NCBI RefSeq assembly: GCF_027744825.2
Contig: NC_071335.1
Coordinates: 32,439,501-32,503,500 of the forward strand
DNA: 64,000 nucleotides
From: Synchiropus splendidus
Lineage: Eukaryota; Chordata; Actinopteri; Syngnathiformes; Callionymidae
Direction: 5' to 3'
The notes below the pieces were generated by a model, which worked only from the letters and a program-made list of their open reading frames with translations, was not told where the DNA came from and made no database searches. A program made the translations under genes and the position numbers. Shown here piece by piece: positions 1-14,900 of this stretch; the first letter of the stretch is position 1, and the number at the start of each line of letters is the position of its first letter.

Positions 1-2990
1 ACTTTCAACACGGTCAGCAGCCGACCTCATCCTCCTCTTACACCGATGGTTCATGAAATCGGTGACATGCACATTAGACGAGCAATGGAATACGTAGCAT
101 ATTTCACAGTAAACACACACCGTGTTCAGGACGGGAATTTAAAGTAATTCACTACTAGACACCTACGAGGCTAAATAATTGCTTTACGAGACCAACACAA
201 AGATGGTACAATTACTTTACACAGTATCCGATAACCACTCTGATCATACTCCAACCCTCATTACTCCACAAGGAAGTAAGGAACGGTCATCAATGACAAC
301 AGACGTATGAACTGAATCATTATCTGTTGTCCGCTTCCCGCTCAGGAAGGAGTATCACGACTCTTCATCATGGTTAGCGAGACCAAACACTTTAGAAACA
401 CATTTCTCCAGTTAGAAACTATAGAAATGATCCCTGAAAGTATAGTCTTAACTTGGATCAAGGCGAGCTTCAGACCCCATCCTCCTACAAAGCTACTACA
501 CTGATGGTTGAGCAAAACCCATATTTGGATCATTTCTGTCGCGCTCAGGTCCAAAATGTTAAAACGGACCAGATAGCTGCCATAACGTACATACAAGGAG
601 AAAAACGAGCATTTTAAAAGAAATCCGCGCCCCACAATGCATTGCGAATCCACCGCTGTGAATTAATTAAAACCAGAAAATAGAGACACAAAATTACATT
701 TACAGTCAGCCACAGAACAATGAAACATTGTCAGGTAGAGCTATTGTTTTAGAAGCAATGATCAGCCTAAAGTTTTAACAGCAGATATCTCAGTAGAGGC
801 AGACGTGTCTTGATGCCTGTACGTCATTTATTATCTTCCCCCTAGCAGAGAAAGGTTCCGCCTTCCTAGTCTCCCGGATAAAAAGCAGTTTTCAAACAGC
901 ACTCATTTTTAAATACAACTACCACGACCACGGATAAATTAATTATATATTTATACAAAGCGTTTGCTTCATTAATTTACCTGTACGTATCGCTATAAAA
1001 TGTGAATTATTATGTTATCAGGTATTTATTATTATTATTTGTCATTACAATTGCTTAAATATCAATGACGCAACTGATACATCAGTAGCCTCTTCAGAAT
1101 TAATGTTTCAGTTTCATCCCTTAATGTCAGTTTATTTCATGTCACTCCTTCCGGCAAACTAGCGCTTCACCTTGTCGGACAGCAGATGGAAGCATTTTGT
1201 TGTTAAAACGAAAACACATTTATGTAATAATTTGAGCTAAGTGAACACCATTTTATGTGTTTGAAAATTAATTTATCATAAATCACTACATGCCATCGTT
1301 CACAACACTTTTTGTAGCAAACACAAGGAGAGCAACTAAAACTCTCGTCACGCCATGTATTTACCACAAAATGTCCGACAACGTTATGGGTGGAACTTGA
1401 CGAGCCGTTTCATAACTTTTTGTTTGGAGACGCTAAATGTGAAAATAAGTAAAATAAAAACAAAATATAGCGCCTACATAACCCCTACTATTAACAATTG
1501 TTAATTAAAATACACAATAAAGCACGACTCGCGTTCCGAGTCACTAGCTAGCTTAACTATAGTCGCACTGACCTTCCTCATTCTTAAACATAAATTCGGT
1601 CTCATGACTTGAACCAATTCATATAGTTTTACAGACTTGAACTTGATGCTTAAATAATTTCTTAAAGAATGCAAACTTATAACCCTTACATTGGTTGTCA
1701 GTATTAAAATGACGACGCTATTCTCTCGGTAGCACTTACTTACACACTTCACAAAAACGCGGAACTACGAAAAGCTGGATTGAGAAGTATGTTGTTACAA
1801 AGGATGTTGTTCTTACCTTTTACTCGCGAACAAAGCAAAAAATACACTCCTAAACTATCCTCGTCGATGCACTTTGTTACGCAAGTTGGTCATTGCGCAT
1901 GCTCAAATGAACACGCAGTTACCAGCGCCCAAGTGTGTTTATTTATATTTCTTCATGCATAAACATTCATTAAATGGCAGCAAGTGGATTTTTTTTTATT
2001 GTGTACCGAGCATTCGCTGGGTCTACAAAAACGTTAATCTTGGCGACCCCAAAACTAAATAAAAGGAAAGCATATATTCAAGTAAATATATTGGAAAATA
2101 AAATCAGGTTTCCTCCTTTGATTCAAGTCCTGATAAAATACAATTTGCTGTTGACTTGAAAATAGAGTTATACATCTCTTCAATAAAAATGATTGCATGA
2201 GTAAAGAACATTTCAAGAGCCAGTGCGAATATTATAACAAAGGTAAGTAAAAAGAGAAATAAGGCTGAGGTTCATAAACAGTGCAAATTCATGAGACCGT
2301 TGCGTGATTTCAGATATTGACATAAGCAAGAGTTGTGCTCCTTCAGTTTGGGTGGGTCAGTGTTTACATCAGTGACCATAGAGAAAAGACAAATATAAGG
2401 AAATTGACCTATAGACTATCCCAACATGCATAGACTATGAACTCAAGCAGAGGAGCCCAGAAAAGTCTCAGGATGAGATTCCAAATCTGTCTGTTGGTTC
2501 CTTCCTACGACGATTCCGCCATCCTCCGCCAGAGCTGGTGCACTTGCTTCCTGGCCTTGCTACGAACACATTTGGAAAAGGAAGACTGATGCGGACCTTT
2601 CACCTAGTAAAGAAATTAAAAGAGAGGCGCTGTCATAGTCAGCTCATGTCATTGCGCTTCTCAGACACCATGCACAGGACTATAACCATGAACCACACAG
2701 GCATTAGATGACACTCTTGTTCAGCCAATGTCTTCCGAGCTCCTCTTTCAACAGCTACTGAACCCATGGTGGCTCAAAACTGCACACTTGCTTTACTGTG
2801 CAGCAGAGACCACACTATTTCATCGCTTTTTAAAATGCCCAGTCATTTGGCGGTGACCAGGTGAACCGAGTCGCATGTCACAGTCAAGCACTGATATCAT
2901 GAAGATATTTAAACACACAGGAAATCAACACAATCATTGAAAAATAGTTCAATTTAAAATGAAATGATGGTGGCATAATTATGTTGTTAC
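1..2990. other. AT-rich sequence downstream of micu3, no gene seen
   Basis: No open frame here resembles a known protein and no convincing splice-flanked exon was found. The part next to 2990 should hold the micu3 3' UTR, which would run leftward on the minus strand. I could not place its poly(A) signal: the first clear minus-strand AATAAA is at about 1938-1943, roughly 1 kb beyond the stop codon. Confidence 0.5.
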
Positions 2991-5900
2991 TCATCTGCTT
3001 GCCAGCTCCCTCTTCAAGCAGGATCTAAAGGAGGTGGCGCGCTCCACAGCCTTATAACCCTGTGAGTTTTGAAGGTGGTGTAAAATAATGCAGGAAGAAA
3101 CAGGGGGGAAGCACATGTGAGAAGGGAAGCAGAATCGTGGAAAATCATGGGCAACAAAGGAGAAGATGTAGGTTTGCAGCGTTGGGTTATATGTTAGAAG
3201 ATACAAGGCAAAAAATGGAAGAGGGTGGGGAGGAAAGAAAGAGAAGGATTTGTTAATAAGCCAAGGCTGTGAAGGCTAAAGCATCAAAGCAGTCTATATT
3301 CCGTCATTTATCTAAAACTTCTTTAACACTGACATGCATTTTCGACGAGAACCTGTCATACTAAGAATAACCACTAGAGGGGTGTCACGCCACGATGTTA
3401 TCGAGTTTCAATAACACTATAGAATAGATCACAAAAAGCACATAGAGCGCTTTACAGCTACCATTGAATGTATTTGGAATTTAAATGTATATGTATTTTT
3501 ATACTTGCTATAAAGCAGAGGTGGGCAGAGTGTGGCCCAGGGCCACATGCAAGCCCATTGCCTGTATTTATGTAGCCCAGTGGAGGCCCTCAAAACAAAA
3601 CTACAAAAGATACTAATCGAAAAGCTAAAATTGAAAATATAACCTCATAATAAAGTGCTGTTATATCTTATACTTACATGTACACTTCAAATTATTTCCC
3701 AAATATTTATGATGTATTTTGATAGTGCTTAAATGTATAGAAATATATATAAAATAAAAAATACAGTATATGCCATAAATGATGCCATACATAAACAACT
3801 TATTCAAGCCTGTATAAGCAGCATATTAGCCAGCTATTAGTCATTATAAAATATGTATGAGTATTCTGTTAAGCCTGATTATATTTTACCTGAGGGTGGT
3901 CACCATATGTAATCAAAAAGCATGTTTATTTTAATCAAATACTGCCATTGTGTAATTAGATGTTATCTTATTTTCCTCGTGTTTTTCCCACCATCCTTCT
4001 GTCTTTTGGTTTGATGGCGCCACACAACTGTCACAGTATACAATGTGACACATTAGGAAATTTAATAGCCCATTTCCCAAATTTAAACTTATCAGGTCAT
4101 ATTTGTCAGACAAAAGCTCAAGCTCAGCACCAAGCCTATGTGTCTGTTAGAGACCTTGACCTCTGATCCCCACACTGAGGGAGGTAAATTGCTTTGATGG
4201 GGATCAATAAACCCCCCTTTCACGTGTCACTTCCTATTGTGGGAATAATTTAGCGTCCTCACATTCAGTGCTCTCCCCTAAGAGCAGTCTTGATAATCAA
4301 CATTTAAAAAAAAATATTATTAATTCCTCTCACCCTGGCCCCCCTGTGCAGCCGGTCCTTCATTATGCCGATAAACTCTTTATAGGAAAGCTGGTCGTCG
4401 TGATCGACGTCAAAAATCTTGAAGATGGTGTTGACCAGGTGCCGTGTTAACTTCAGACCCGTCGCCACGTAAACAGCCCTGGCAAACTCATCTAGAGAAG
4501 AAATTGGAGCAGTTCACCTTCAGCATACGTCTCGTGTCGGCCTCTTCGCTTACCTTGTCCAATGGATCGAGAAGCAAAATTGTACATCTGCATGGCAATA
4601 GCAAAGTCCTCCAGGTTGTTGAGAAACTGGAAGAATGACCTGAACTCATCAAATGTGATTCCCTGAAACAGCAAACAGCAACACATTACTATGTCAATGA
4701 GATTGACCACAAACATGAGCGCTTTGACCATCACAGCAGGATGCAATCATGTAAGGGAGCTGCGCTGAGCATGCTTGTAGCTATATGTATGTGTTTGTGT
4801 GTGTTGAGGGGAGTGGGGGTGGAGTGAAGCAGCAGAGCAGTGAAGTATGATGAGGGACAACAGCCTCAGGCACAGTCGTGGGAAATTACAGGAGCCTACT
4901 CATGGCTAGAAGGAGAAAGCTCAAATATAAAGGAGGAGGGAAAAAGCACTTTTTTATTTTGATTTATTTGTCACAGCAGTGGATAATTTTAAGTTTTCCA
5001 CCACTTTTTGTAAGATGTTTTATGCAAGGAGAAGCAAAGCATTTCCACAATGAATCATATCAGAAAATGCATTATATAAACCACCTTTTTTGGAGTGTGA
5101 TGGAAAACATTGTCAATAATGTGCTATGGTGTGGGCCATCACACCACAGTAAAAAAAATTATGAAGAGAATCCAATAAGAGGGAAAACACAAGTTAAAAC
5201 ATTCAAATGTTGCAGATATAAAATAAAACTCGCTTAAGACAATTCTGAATAATATAGACAGGTTTGAGGAAAATATGATTTTGCTATGTGCATATAATTT
5301 TACAAAATGATGAAAAAGGAATAAAATGTTGCAAAATACACCATGTAATAAGGAGAAAGAGAGAGGCTATGGTAAATATGAATGAAGCATTGTATAAGGC
5401 TGTCAATCGATAAAAAAAAGTTGAATCTCAGTGATTCACACTAAAGCAACTCATGATTAATCACAACTCGTGTTGAATGTAACTTCAAGGAAGATTTTTA
5501 TCAACACAAGAGTGGCCAATATTCCTTACAGTGTTTGCTTTTAGTGTGTTTTTGAGCCTTTTCAGGGCCTCTGAGGTAATTCTAAAGAATGTTCTTGACA
5601 GTATCTGTTATGCTGGTTCGCTGTATTAAACAAATATTTGCACAAGGAAAGGATTATTGACCACTCGTGTTGACAACCTCTTCCTTTAAGCTCCATTTAG
5701 AACAGATACTAAATATAACATTAATTTGCCATTAATCGCAAGTTAACTCAGCTTTTAATAGTGTTGTAATGTTGAGCATGACTTACAGGACTGAGGTACC
5801 AATACTGGTCGTTGTGAAGCTGCTTTTTTTTTTAAAGATTGTACAGATAAAACTGACTGACTCAAAACATATATTTGTTTAAAAGCCTTAACTCCCACTC

Positions 5901-8900
5901 AGAGAAAACACTCAACAGATGGTCAAAAGAAGTTTTACAGTTAGCATGAAAAGGACACCTTACCTTTTCATCAGGTATGGACTGACGGACATTCTCCAGG
6001 TAGGCACTGATGTTTTCCACATTGGTAAAGCGCAGCAGGATTTTGGCAAAATCCTCCTCACTGATGGTGGTCATGCCTTTAGAGTAGGTGAGGAACTCAA
6101 TTTCCAGCACCTCTGTCTGAAGGTTGTCCATAAACCTGACCACCATAAAACAGAGATATTAGCCATTAATAATATTCCTTCGACAAACAGACCCTCACTT
6201 ACTGTTACCTGTAAAAGTCATCAAAGGTCAGCTCTGCCTTCCCCTTCTTGCCAAAGAAATGGACCAACAGAGTGGTGTCAATGGTTATACTTTCATCTGC
6301 TCGCTAAGGGATAGTCAGACGAGAACATGAATTCAGCTCAAAGACATAAAATAACATCAGACGTCATGTTTTGTTTGGAGAAGAAGCCAGGAGGTAGATT
6401 GTTCCATCATCATTCGAACACACAACTGCTGAGCCGAGCAAGCCGGAAGCAGGTGCAACATGTGCAGAACACACGAGTGACCAGCGACTCAGACATTCAA
6501 CACTCAGCAGCTGTCACATCCTCACATCAATCCAGAAGGTAGACAGAACACTTAAATAAAGCAGATTTTTTGTTACAGACCCCTTTGTACATTCAGATTG
6601 ATTTGGGTTTAAACACAGAAAACCTTAAAGATTCCTCCCCAGTAGAAGATGGGAGTGACCATCATTCGCTTGAAAAAGTTGTTATTAGCCAGTTATTAGT
6701 CATTATAAACTAAACATACTAGAAACTAGTGATGAGTCGATGAGGTATCATGAAACAGTATTGCAGGGCTGATGAAACAGTGTCCTGATTTTCTGAGGGC
6801 ACTAGGTGGCACTCTTGGTTAAGAAATAATGTGTTTCAGTGTCACAATGTGTGTCAGTAAGTCCAAACATTTTACAGCAGACAGTGCCGTCTGGTGGCCT
6901 CTAAAAATCAGAACACTGTTTCATGAAACCTCATCAGCCCTTCAATGTGTGTCATGAAAGCTCAAAGACCCATCACTACTAGAATCCAAACCTTCCAGAC
7001 TGATGAGAGCTGATGCTATAGCAGAGGAATACAATGAGAAATGAAAGCTTTCCCATCCAGCAGTGAACATTGAACCAAGTGACAAGTGTGGACGAAGGAG
7101 GGAGAAGTTGAGGAGATAAATACAGTCGGTAAGAAAGAAAGGGTAAGACATTGAAAAGCTTGGTCTGAAAGCCAATGGCCAAGATGTCACATGCGTATTT
7201 CTAGCAGTGCCATACCAGACTAAACACCTAAAAAGAACATCGAAAACAGCAGTGCTGGACAAAACCCGCATGACCAATGCAGAGAATCTGAGCCGATTCC
7301 ACCTTTTTCTGTCAGCAAATAAGAGTGAGAGTTTCCTCTGGAAGGATATGTCTTGGTTAAAATGTTTTAATTGCCTTTCCTGTGTGTCATGACTAAATTA
7401 CATCCTCATGTGAATATATTTAACTCAATGCCTATGCTATAATCTTTCTAATCCATCACATAAACCCGCCGTAGGACACATTTTGAAACCCCACTCAAGT
7501 CCGGATCCTCAGTTGATAGATTTTGGACAGTCATGGCATGCATGCTTCAGTTATTGGTTCAGAAAAAGGTGACAAGATCAGCCAAGCAATCCCTGAGACC
7601 CTGAACTAACAGGCAGTCAGAGAACCCTAAGGCCCCCAATACGCGCTGCCATGCCCGACCCAGGCGACCCCCAATCCTGCCCAGTCCACAGCCATGCTAG
7701 TAAATGCAGAGATGAGATTGGGGGAATCTCGTTTCCTTGGAGCCTTTGAAAAGGAAACATTTATGCCATGTCCATCATCAATGCTGTCATCAAAATGCTA
7801 CTGAGGCTGCTACCTCCAGGGTAAAATCCTAAAATCCAATGCCAGTAGAGAAGACAATGTCACATAAGGTAAGTCATAATTTTTTATGTATTTAGCTTCC
7901 ATCTCAAAACAAGTGCATGAGTGAAGGAAAGCTGCGGTCATAGGGAGATGAAGCTTTGAGAATACATGAGTAGGCATTAACTCTGTAACGCGTTCTAGAG
8001 CCCATTGCACCTGTGAAACAATTCCATAACGCTGCCCATATTTTTGATAAAGGTGCAACTCGAACCACTACTGCTTCTTGAACCTGCTGCTGCATGTTTA
8101 GGTATTTACCTGTAAAGAATGCACTTCTATTTTTTTTTTTTTCAGAAATACATATTCTATTCATTGTTGTTTTGTTACTGTGTCCCTGTCTTCAGTGAAA
8201 CCGAGGAAACAGATCAGCACAGCGATAGTTCCCAATGAGAGTCTGCCTAACCTGGAGCAGACCTGATAGCTAATGGTAACACGCTGATCATTCCTGGAAG
8301 TGTGGAAGCACCAGAGTGAGCTCATCACGGCGATGATGGCATGACGGTGACCGTGCCCACAGGGTATGACTTGACACCTGGTGGAGTCTTCTGGAGCTTT
8401 TTCAGACTTTGATCATGACACTGATGGCAAAAACAGTAATTACTGATGTAACACTAAACGTCTTGCCTGGCCTCCCCATCGGTGACTAATGGAAGCAGAG
8501 ATTATTGGCAGTCAAATAACGCCACGGTCACTCAATCAAGCCTCCCCAGATGAGGAGAAGATCCCTTTATTTCCTAAAACTGTCTTTGGTGTTAATCTCC
8601 CCTTCGCTCACGTATTATTTCCTCTTTCATCTACCTGTGTCGCGAACCTGTTTCTCCTAGCACTGTCCGTCATTACCTCCTTCACCAGACAAACACAGAG
8701 GTGATGAACCCTTTCATTCATGCGCTCGCCCTCCTCCCCCCTCCCCTGCCTGTCAGTCAGACCCTCCTCACCAGACAAAAGCAGAGAGGTAACATGGTGA
8801 CTAATCTGTTGAGTAAACACATATTTCTTTAAATACGAGCCGCTACTCCTTTCATGCCTTAATGTGCTTCCCGAACCTCTTTTGTTCCCTCCCACTTTGT

Positions 8901-11900
8901 AGCCTGACATTTGTTTTCCCCTCACCCATGTCACCTACTCCAGACCTCTCCCGCCTTTCTTTAGTCATTAAGGGTTCTAACACTTCCCTTTCTTTACACA
9001 TGTTGTCTCACACTAGAGCGCCATCTCATTTTCACTGGCGTTTATTTAAATAGACATAACTCTTCAAACACGTTCATCCGGCTGATTCCTGACTTGATCA
9101 TGTCTAACTACTTCATTTCATTAATCTCTTGTGACTCGGACATCCCACCAGATCAAAAGGCCCCAGCGTGTAAATAAAAGGTCAGGCCCATTACCTCCCA
9201 CTGTCATTACCTGCAGCTCAGTTTCCGCTGCCACCACAGCCAGCAGCTTGTCATTAGTCTTCTCGTCTGCCTTACCTGGTATTAATCATTACAAACAACC
9301 CCTGGTAATATTTCGGGACGTATAGTTTGGGTGTTGTCTTTTAATGTGACTGGAGTTGTTCTCAATCAATTCAGCTTCAACTCAGCATTATCTGACACAA
9401 AAGCTACGACACAACACAGGCACAATAACACAGACCAAAGCACACATGACCAAAACAGAAAAGGTGAAATACATAAGATAAAAATATATATTTTAAAATG
9501 ATGACTGCCACGGATAATAATGTTTTTAAGCAATAAAGATTGTTCTTTGAAGAACAACCATGAGCAAAATCACACTATCACCTCCTTGGAAAAATAACTT
9601 CTGTAAAGACGCATAAGATGTTTGCGGGAGAAAACACAACCTTAAGTAAAAGACAAAATGAGGAGCACCTAACTACTGGGACTGAGCAATGCATGTCATA
9701 CTGCATCTTCAGAAGCACATACATTAACATGGTTACTATTGGAAATAAATATGATTATAAATAATAGATGGGAAATGGATTCTTCTGATTCTAAAGGATT
9801 TTTATAATATATTTATGAGCACACTGACAATGACTAATTGCGTCTCTACTGTACCTTAAGGAGACGGGTTTGATTCTGAAACTGCTGTTTAGTTGACTTT
9901 TATGGCAGGTATATAGCAGAATTCTAAAGTTGCCATTACAACAGAGTTCATGTCAGTCAGCGACAGTCAGCGAGAGCGTTAGAGTATCAAATCCTCTGTA
10001 AAACTAACAGCAACATTAATATTGCCTGACTTAAAAATAGAGCTGGGATGCAGGAAACAGATGATGGGAAACAGAAAAGCATGACAAATGGAGAAGTAGA
10101 AATGATCTGTGTACCTCGGCCAGGTCAGAAAACAGAACCTGGCTGGCGCCTCGCCTCAGAACGTCCCAGTAACTCCGTGCCACAAACTCCTGACTGTCTT
10201 TTTTAAGCACCTGTAGAAGCGGTCAAGCAGGTCAGGGGTCAGTGCGCTTGCACTGCTCAACAATCACTCTGCCGTTGCTTGTGAAATAGTTATAATTAAT
10301 CATAACAAAACTGCAGGATTTAGAAAACATAAATACAGGAAGTAAACATAAAGATGAGATTCCAAATTCTGGTATAAAAAGGGAGGTTTATCTCTGAATA
10401 TGGATGGGAAATCCGGTATCTTGACCGTACTGCATAATTTAAAAATAATTAAATAATCAAAAAAACATTTTTTTAATCATGTTCAACTACATTTAGGGCT
10501 CCTGACGACCCACTAGCACCGTCTGACAAGGGAGGGGAGCAGCCATTTTATCATGACCTGCCCTGCTTCACTGTGTCAAAGCTCCTATTCATCTCATCTC
10601 TGACAAAAAAGGTGGACACGTGTGCGCCAGGAGGAAATGGTCTGGCTAAAATGAACTACTGAATCACTTCACTTGATGCTTTAAAAATGGAACAGTCACC
10701 TGGTGTGAAGTAGAAGTATATAACTGAAGGATAAATAAGTTATATAGGATAAAGCTATAATAAACATATGCATGGACTGAATATTAGCGATCTCAATTAT
10801 TTTTGGTATTTCAAAGTCATCTTTACACATCATCCCCGCTTCTATTAACTTCACAATTTCTAAGCCAGCGCTGACTTTAGGCGTAGAAATCATGTGTCCT
10901 CTAATGACCCCTCTACCCTACCCCCGCCAACAAAATAGTCAATAGCTTCAAACTGTAGTGACTTAAGTCATTTTAAATCACATCACTCTCTTTTAAAAGA
11001 GTTCATCTCGAGTGACCCCTTAAATCTATGGCTCCTCTTCTGCCAGCCTTCCATCTATTCAGCCCGCTGTCCTCAATCCTCCACCAATCAATCACTCAGC
11101 CAGGCTGGCAGATGGACTCCCTGACTTGAGCCGCCATCCCTTTCTGCCATCCATCTCAGCATCGATCTGAGAGGACGAGCCATCAGGCACAAAATTGGAG
11201 ACCAGGGATCACCAGAGATGCAAAAGCTGGACATTAAACATTTCAATTATCTAAAGCCTGTATGAAATAAGAAGTAAGTCAATATTTCTCCATAATGTTT
11301 GTGTCTACATATGTTTTATTAAGTACAAATCTATTGTTTAATAAGTTAAACTTTTAATACCTGAAAAAAGCTACTAAATCTCTAAAAAAATCTCTTCTCG
11401 CACATTAAAAAAAAATCCAATCAGCCTTCTGCCACTACAAGCACGAAAAAACAGAGGGGTGACAGTTTTGGATACATACGCTGTTTATGGGAGCAACCTG
11501 ATATCCATACAGCTGCATACTCTAACAGAGAAAGACATGAGCAAGAGACAGAGCAAGGAAGAGCATGCAGTGACAGAGAGGGGAATAAGAAGGTAGAAGA
11601 CATGTTAGTGGGTGCAAGGCTAGAGGCTGCAGATACACTCTGTAGTTGGATGTCATTTTCAATGCAATTGTGACCACACAAAATCAGAGTGTGAGTCACA
11701 ATGACTCGGTGCAAATATTAATAAATAACACTGCTGTATCATTTAATTCCTGCATCACCAGTTTTACACCTTGATGCCTGAATTTCTTTTCAGCTGACAT
11801 CAGCTGCTTCAAAGTCACATTTTAAGATGTCAATGTGCATCAAAGGTTCCTCGAGTACAGTGTAGTTATTTTGAGAATATGAAACAATTCACTGCCAATT

Positions 11901-14900
11901 GGGTACCATCCATTCAAAGATGCGTGTTTGAAGTTCGCAAGTTACTCGTAACAAACACTTTAACATCTTTGGTGAGTAAACTAAAGTGAAACAGGTAAAA
12001 TTAGAAGCATTGAAAATGAAGATCTGGATAACAGTTTCTCCAAAAATGACATGTAATTCATTGTAAATGTTCAGATATGTAGTCACCCGATTCAAAAAAT
12101 GCAGCATGCATACTGGTACGGTTTAGGGATCATTTGTTAGAATACATTTGAATGATGATGTGTCATTTTAAATACATCCACATGTCCAGGTAAAAAAAAG
12201 AGAACACTTTGATGTACATCATTGAGATACACACACTACTGGCTCTGGATGTATTAAAATGCCCTGTATGTGTCCAAAAAGGAAAATAGTCCACGTGTAA
12301 TAATATTTTACACATTTACATGGAAATAATTACTGCAGTTAAAGCTTGATAACCTTTCAGCTGTTGCTGTGTTATTCTGATGAACTGTCACAATGTACTT
12401 CACCCCTCTCTTGCTCACACACACACACATACACACATACACACACACAGAAGCACAGCTTGTTATCCTCTTCCTTACCAACTGTGCAGATTTCTCAGCG
12501 TCACCTTTTCTCCCCTTCTTCTCATTTTTCTTCCTGAAAATCTCCTGAAGCTGGAACAAGAATACACCCAAAGTTGATGGGGTGACCATTTTAATATTTT
12601 AAATGATAAATATAAAAGTTAATATATAAATATATGAATGATATACACACAATATACAAGTAATAAATAATGTTATAGGACACATCGGAAATTACGAGAA
12701 CATTTCATAAACAACGTAGTGTCCATTAAAATATATATTTTTAACACTCAACGTCAATTTCATGATGAAGTTTTACTTCAATTCAGGCACCTAGGTCCAA
12801 CAAATACCGGCATATTTAGTGATAAACCACACTGAAGTGTCAAATGTAATTTTATTTGCAAATTAGAAAGGACTTCCAGGGTACATCCTGATTATCATTA
12901 GAATTAAAAAAAAGAAGAAAAAAACACGAAATTCACTTCTGTATTACTAACAAACACAAACAAGGTAAAATGAAATCAAAAACAAAATCTATATATAAAA
13001 AATAAAATGCTGATTTTGAGTGAAACCATACTCACCAACAAAGCTCAGAATGTGATTTGATTTTTCAGTATGAATATACGCAAACTTGAACACCAAATTC
13101 ATAGAAGGATTTGTGTGGATGAACTGCATGCTTTTTTCCACATTCACAACTTACCACTAAGAACTCCCTCTTGTCCACCATCTGGTTACCGTCCGCATCA
13201 AACATATTGAAAGCAATCTTGAAGCCAGCATGGGGTTCTGTGTAGCACAGAGGAGAGGACATGGAGCCAGTGAGTGTGTATCTGTGTGTAAGGTCATTAG
13301 TCCAAAAATAGCCCAGGACACAAAAAGATGAACAGAACACAAATTGGGTATATTATAAATCAAGATCAAACACACAGTTTTGCTCACAAATGTCTTAAGC
13401 CATACTTAATTTTCTATTAAGGGAACAATAAAGCTCACTACAGGAAATAAGCGAGGATAAGATTGTCCTTTATTCATCCCACAATAGGGAAATCAAACGT
13501 GTGTAAGTGAAAGACTGGACTCACTGGTCAGGATGCAGAGCAGGAACAGGTACTCTGTGTATGAGATGATGCCTGGTAACACAGAGTTAAAGAGAAGGTC
13601 ACATCCAACATACACACACTGTGTTTACAGATGTTCAAAGAGCATGGGCCTCCAGAGAGAAGCACACACATGCACACACACACCAGTGCTCATAGCAACA
13701 CACATAATCCTTCCTTTCAAGAAGATAGCATCTTAAAATGTGTCTCCTCAAGCTGAGCTGCCAACAGCCGTTTGGCCACACACCGTTTCTCTGCACCCTA
13801 AGTGTCCAAAGTAAGGCTGATAGGTGTCTGTGTGTGCTCATGCTTTTGTGTGTGTCTGTGTTTGGATAAGCATGTGAAAAATGTTTTAGGAGGTGATCCT
13901 TTCTTGCCTCAGGCCCATTTAGGAATCTTTTTCGCTTTCTGTCTGATCGCTTAGATAGTTCAGGGTGACTCGCTTGAGTGTTACGGCAGACTGGTTTCCA
14001 GCTTGTGTGGAAATGTGAGTGTGTGAAGGTAAACATGACACCAGCGAATATCTGAATGAGGCTTGTATTTCCTTGCGTTTGAAAAGAGTTGGTTTGGAGC
14101 GAGAATTCTCCATGATCAGATTCTTGGGAACCATTTTAACCAATGAACCATCTAATTTGACCTCAAAACATTTGACAGACAACCATTTTACTTAGAACCG
14201 CGTGAAATGTAAACCATAAGTCTTCGCGGTTTTGAATAACTAATCAATCATTATTTCTACCTTGTATACCACTTATTTGTCCATTATATTTTTTTATTTA
14301 TATTTATTGCACAATTTAGCAAACCACACAATTATTGACACTTTAATTCTGAAATGCACAGCATGTAAAAAGCTGCCCTCTTTTCAGTAGCTTTTCATTT
14401 TTACCTCAAGTCTGGTGAGTTGGGAAGGTGATACTCTACAAACACAAAAGGCACACATGCGGGAAGAATCACACTTCTGTTTTCATGGCAGGGGAACTGA
14501 GGACGGACTCCACACCGGATTAGATATATTTCAACCCAATTTGTTACATTGTGAGGCCGATTTTGAGTGAGTGCAAGTATTCTTCATTTACACCACAGGG
14601 ACTCACCACCAGGCTGTGTGATTCCCATGTTACAATCCCCAGAAACAAATGCTTTCAGTAGGCAGGAATGAATGAATTCAAGAAATCCAGCACTCTGTTG
14701 GTACTTCATTTTTATTATACAGTCAGGTCAGGTAACTAAATGGATGAGTGAACCGTTTTGCTCAAAGGAACAGCTACAGTGAACCACCAGGGATCGGGCA
14801 TCGATTGTCGATAATGCAGTAGCTGAACCTGCCACTATATCTGGACTAAGCAACAATCACTCGTCCATTTTCTCAATGCTGCTCATGTAATTATTTGAGT

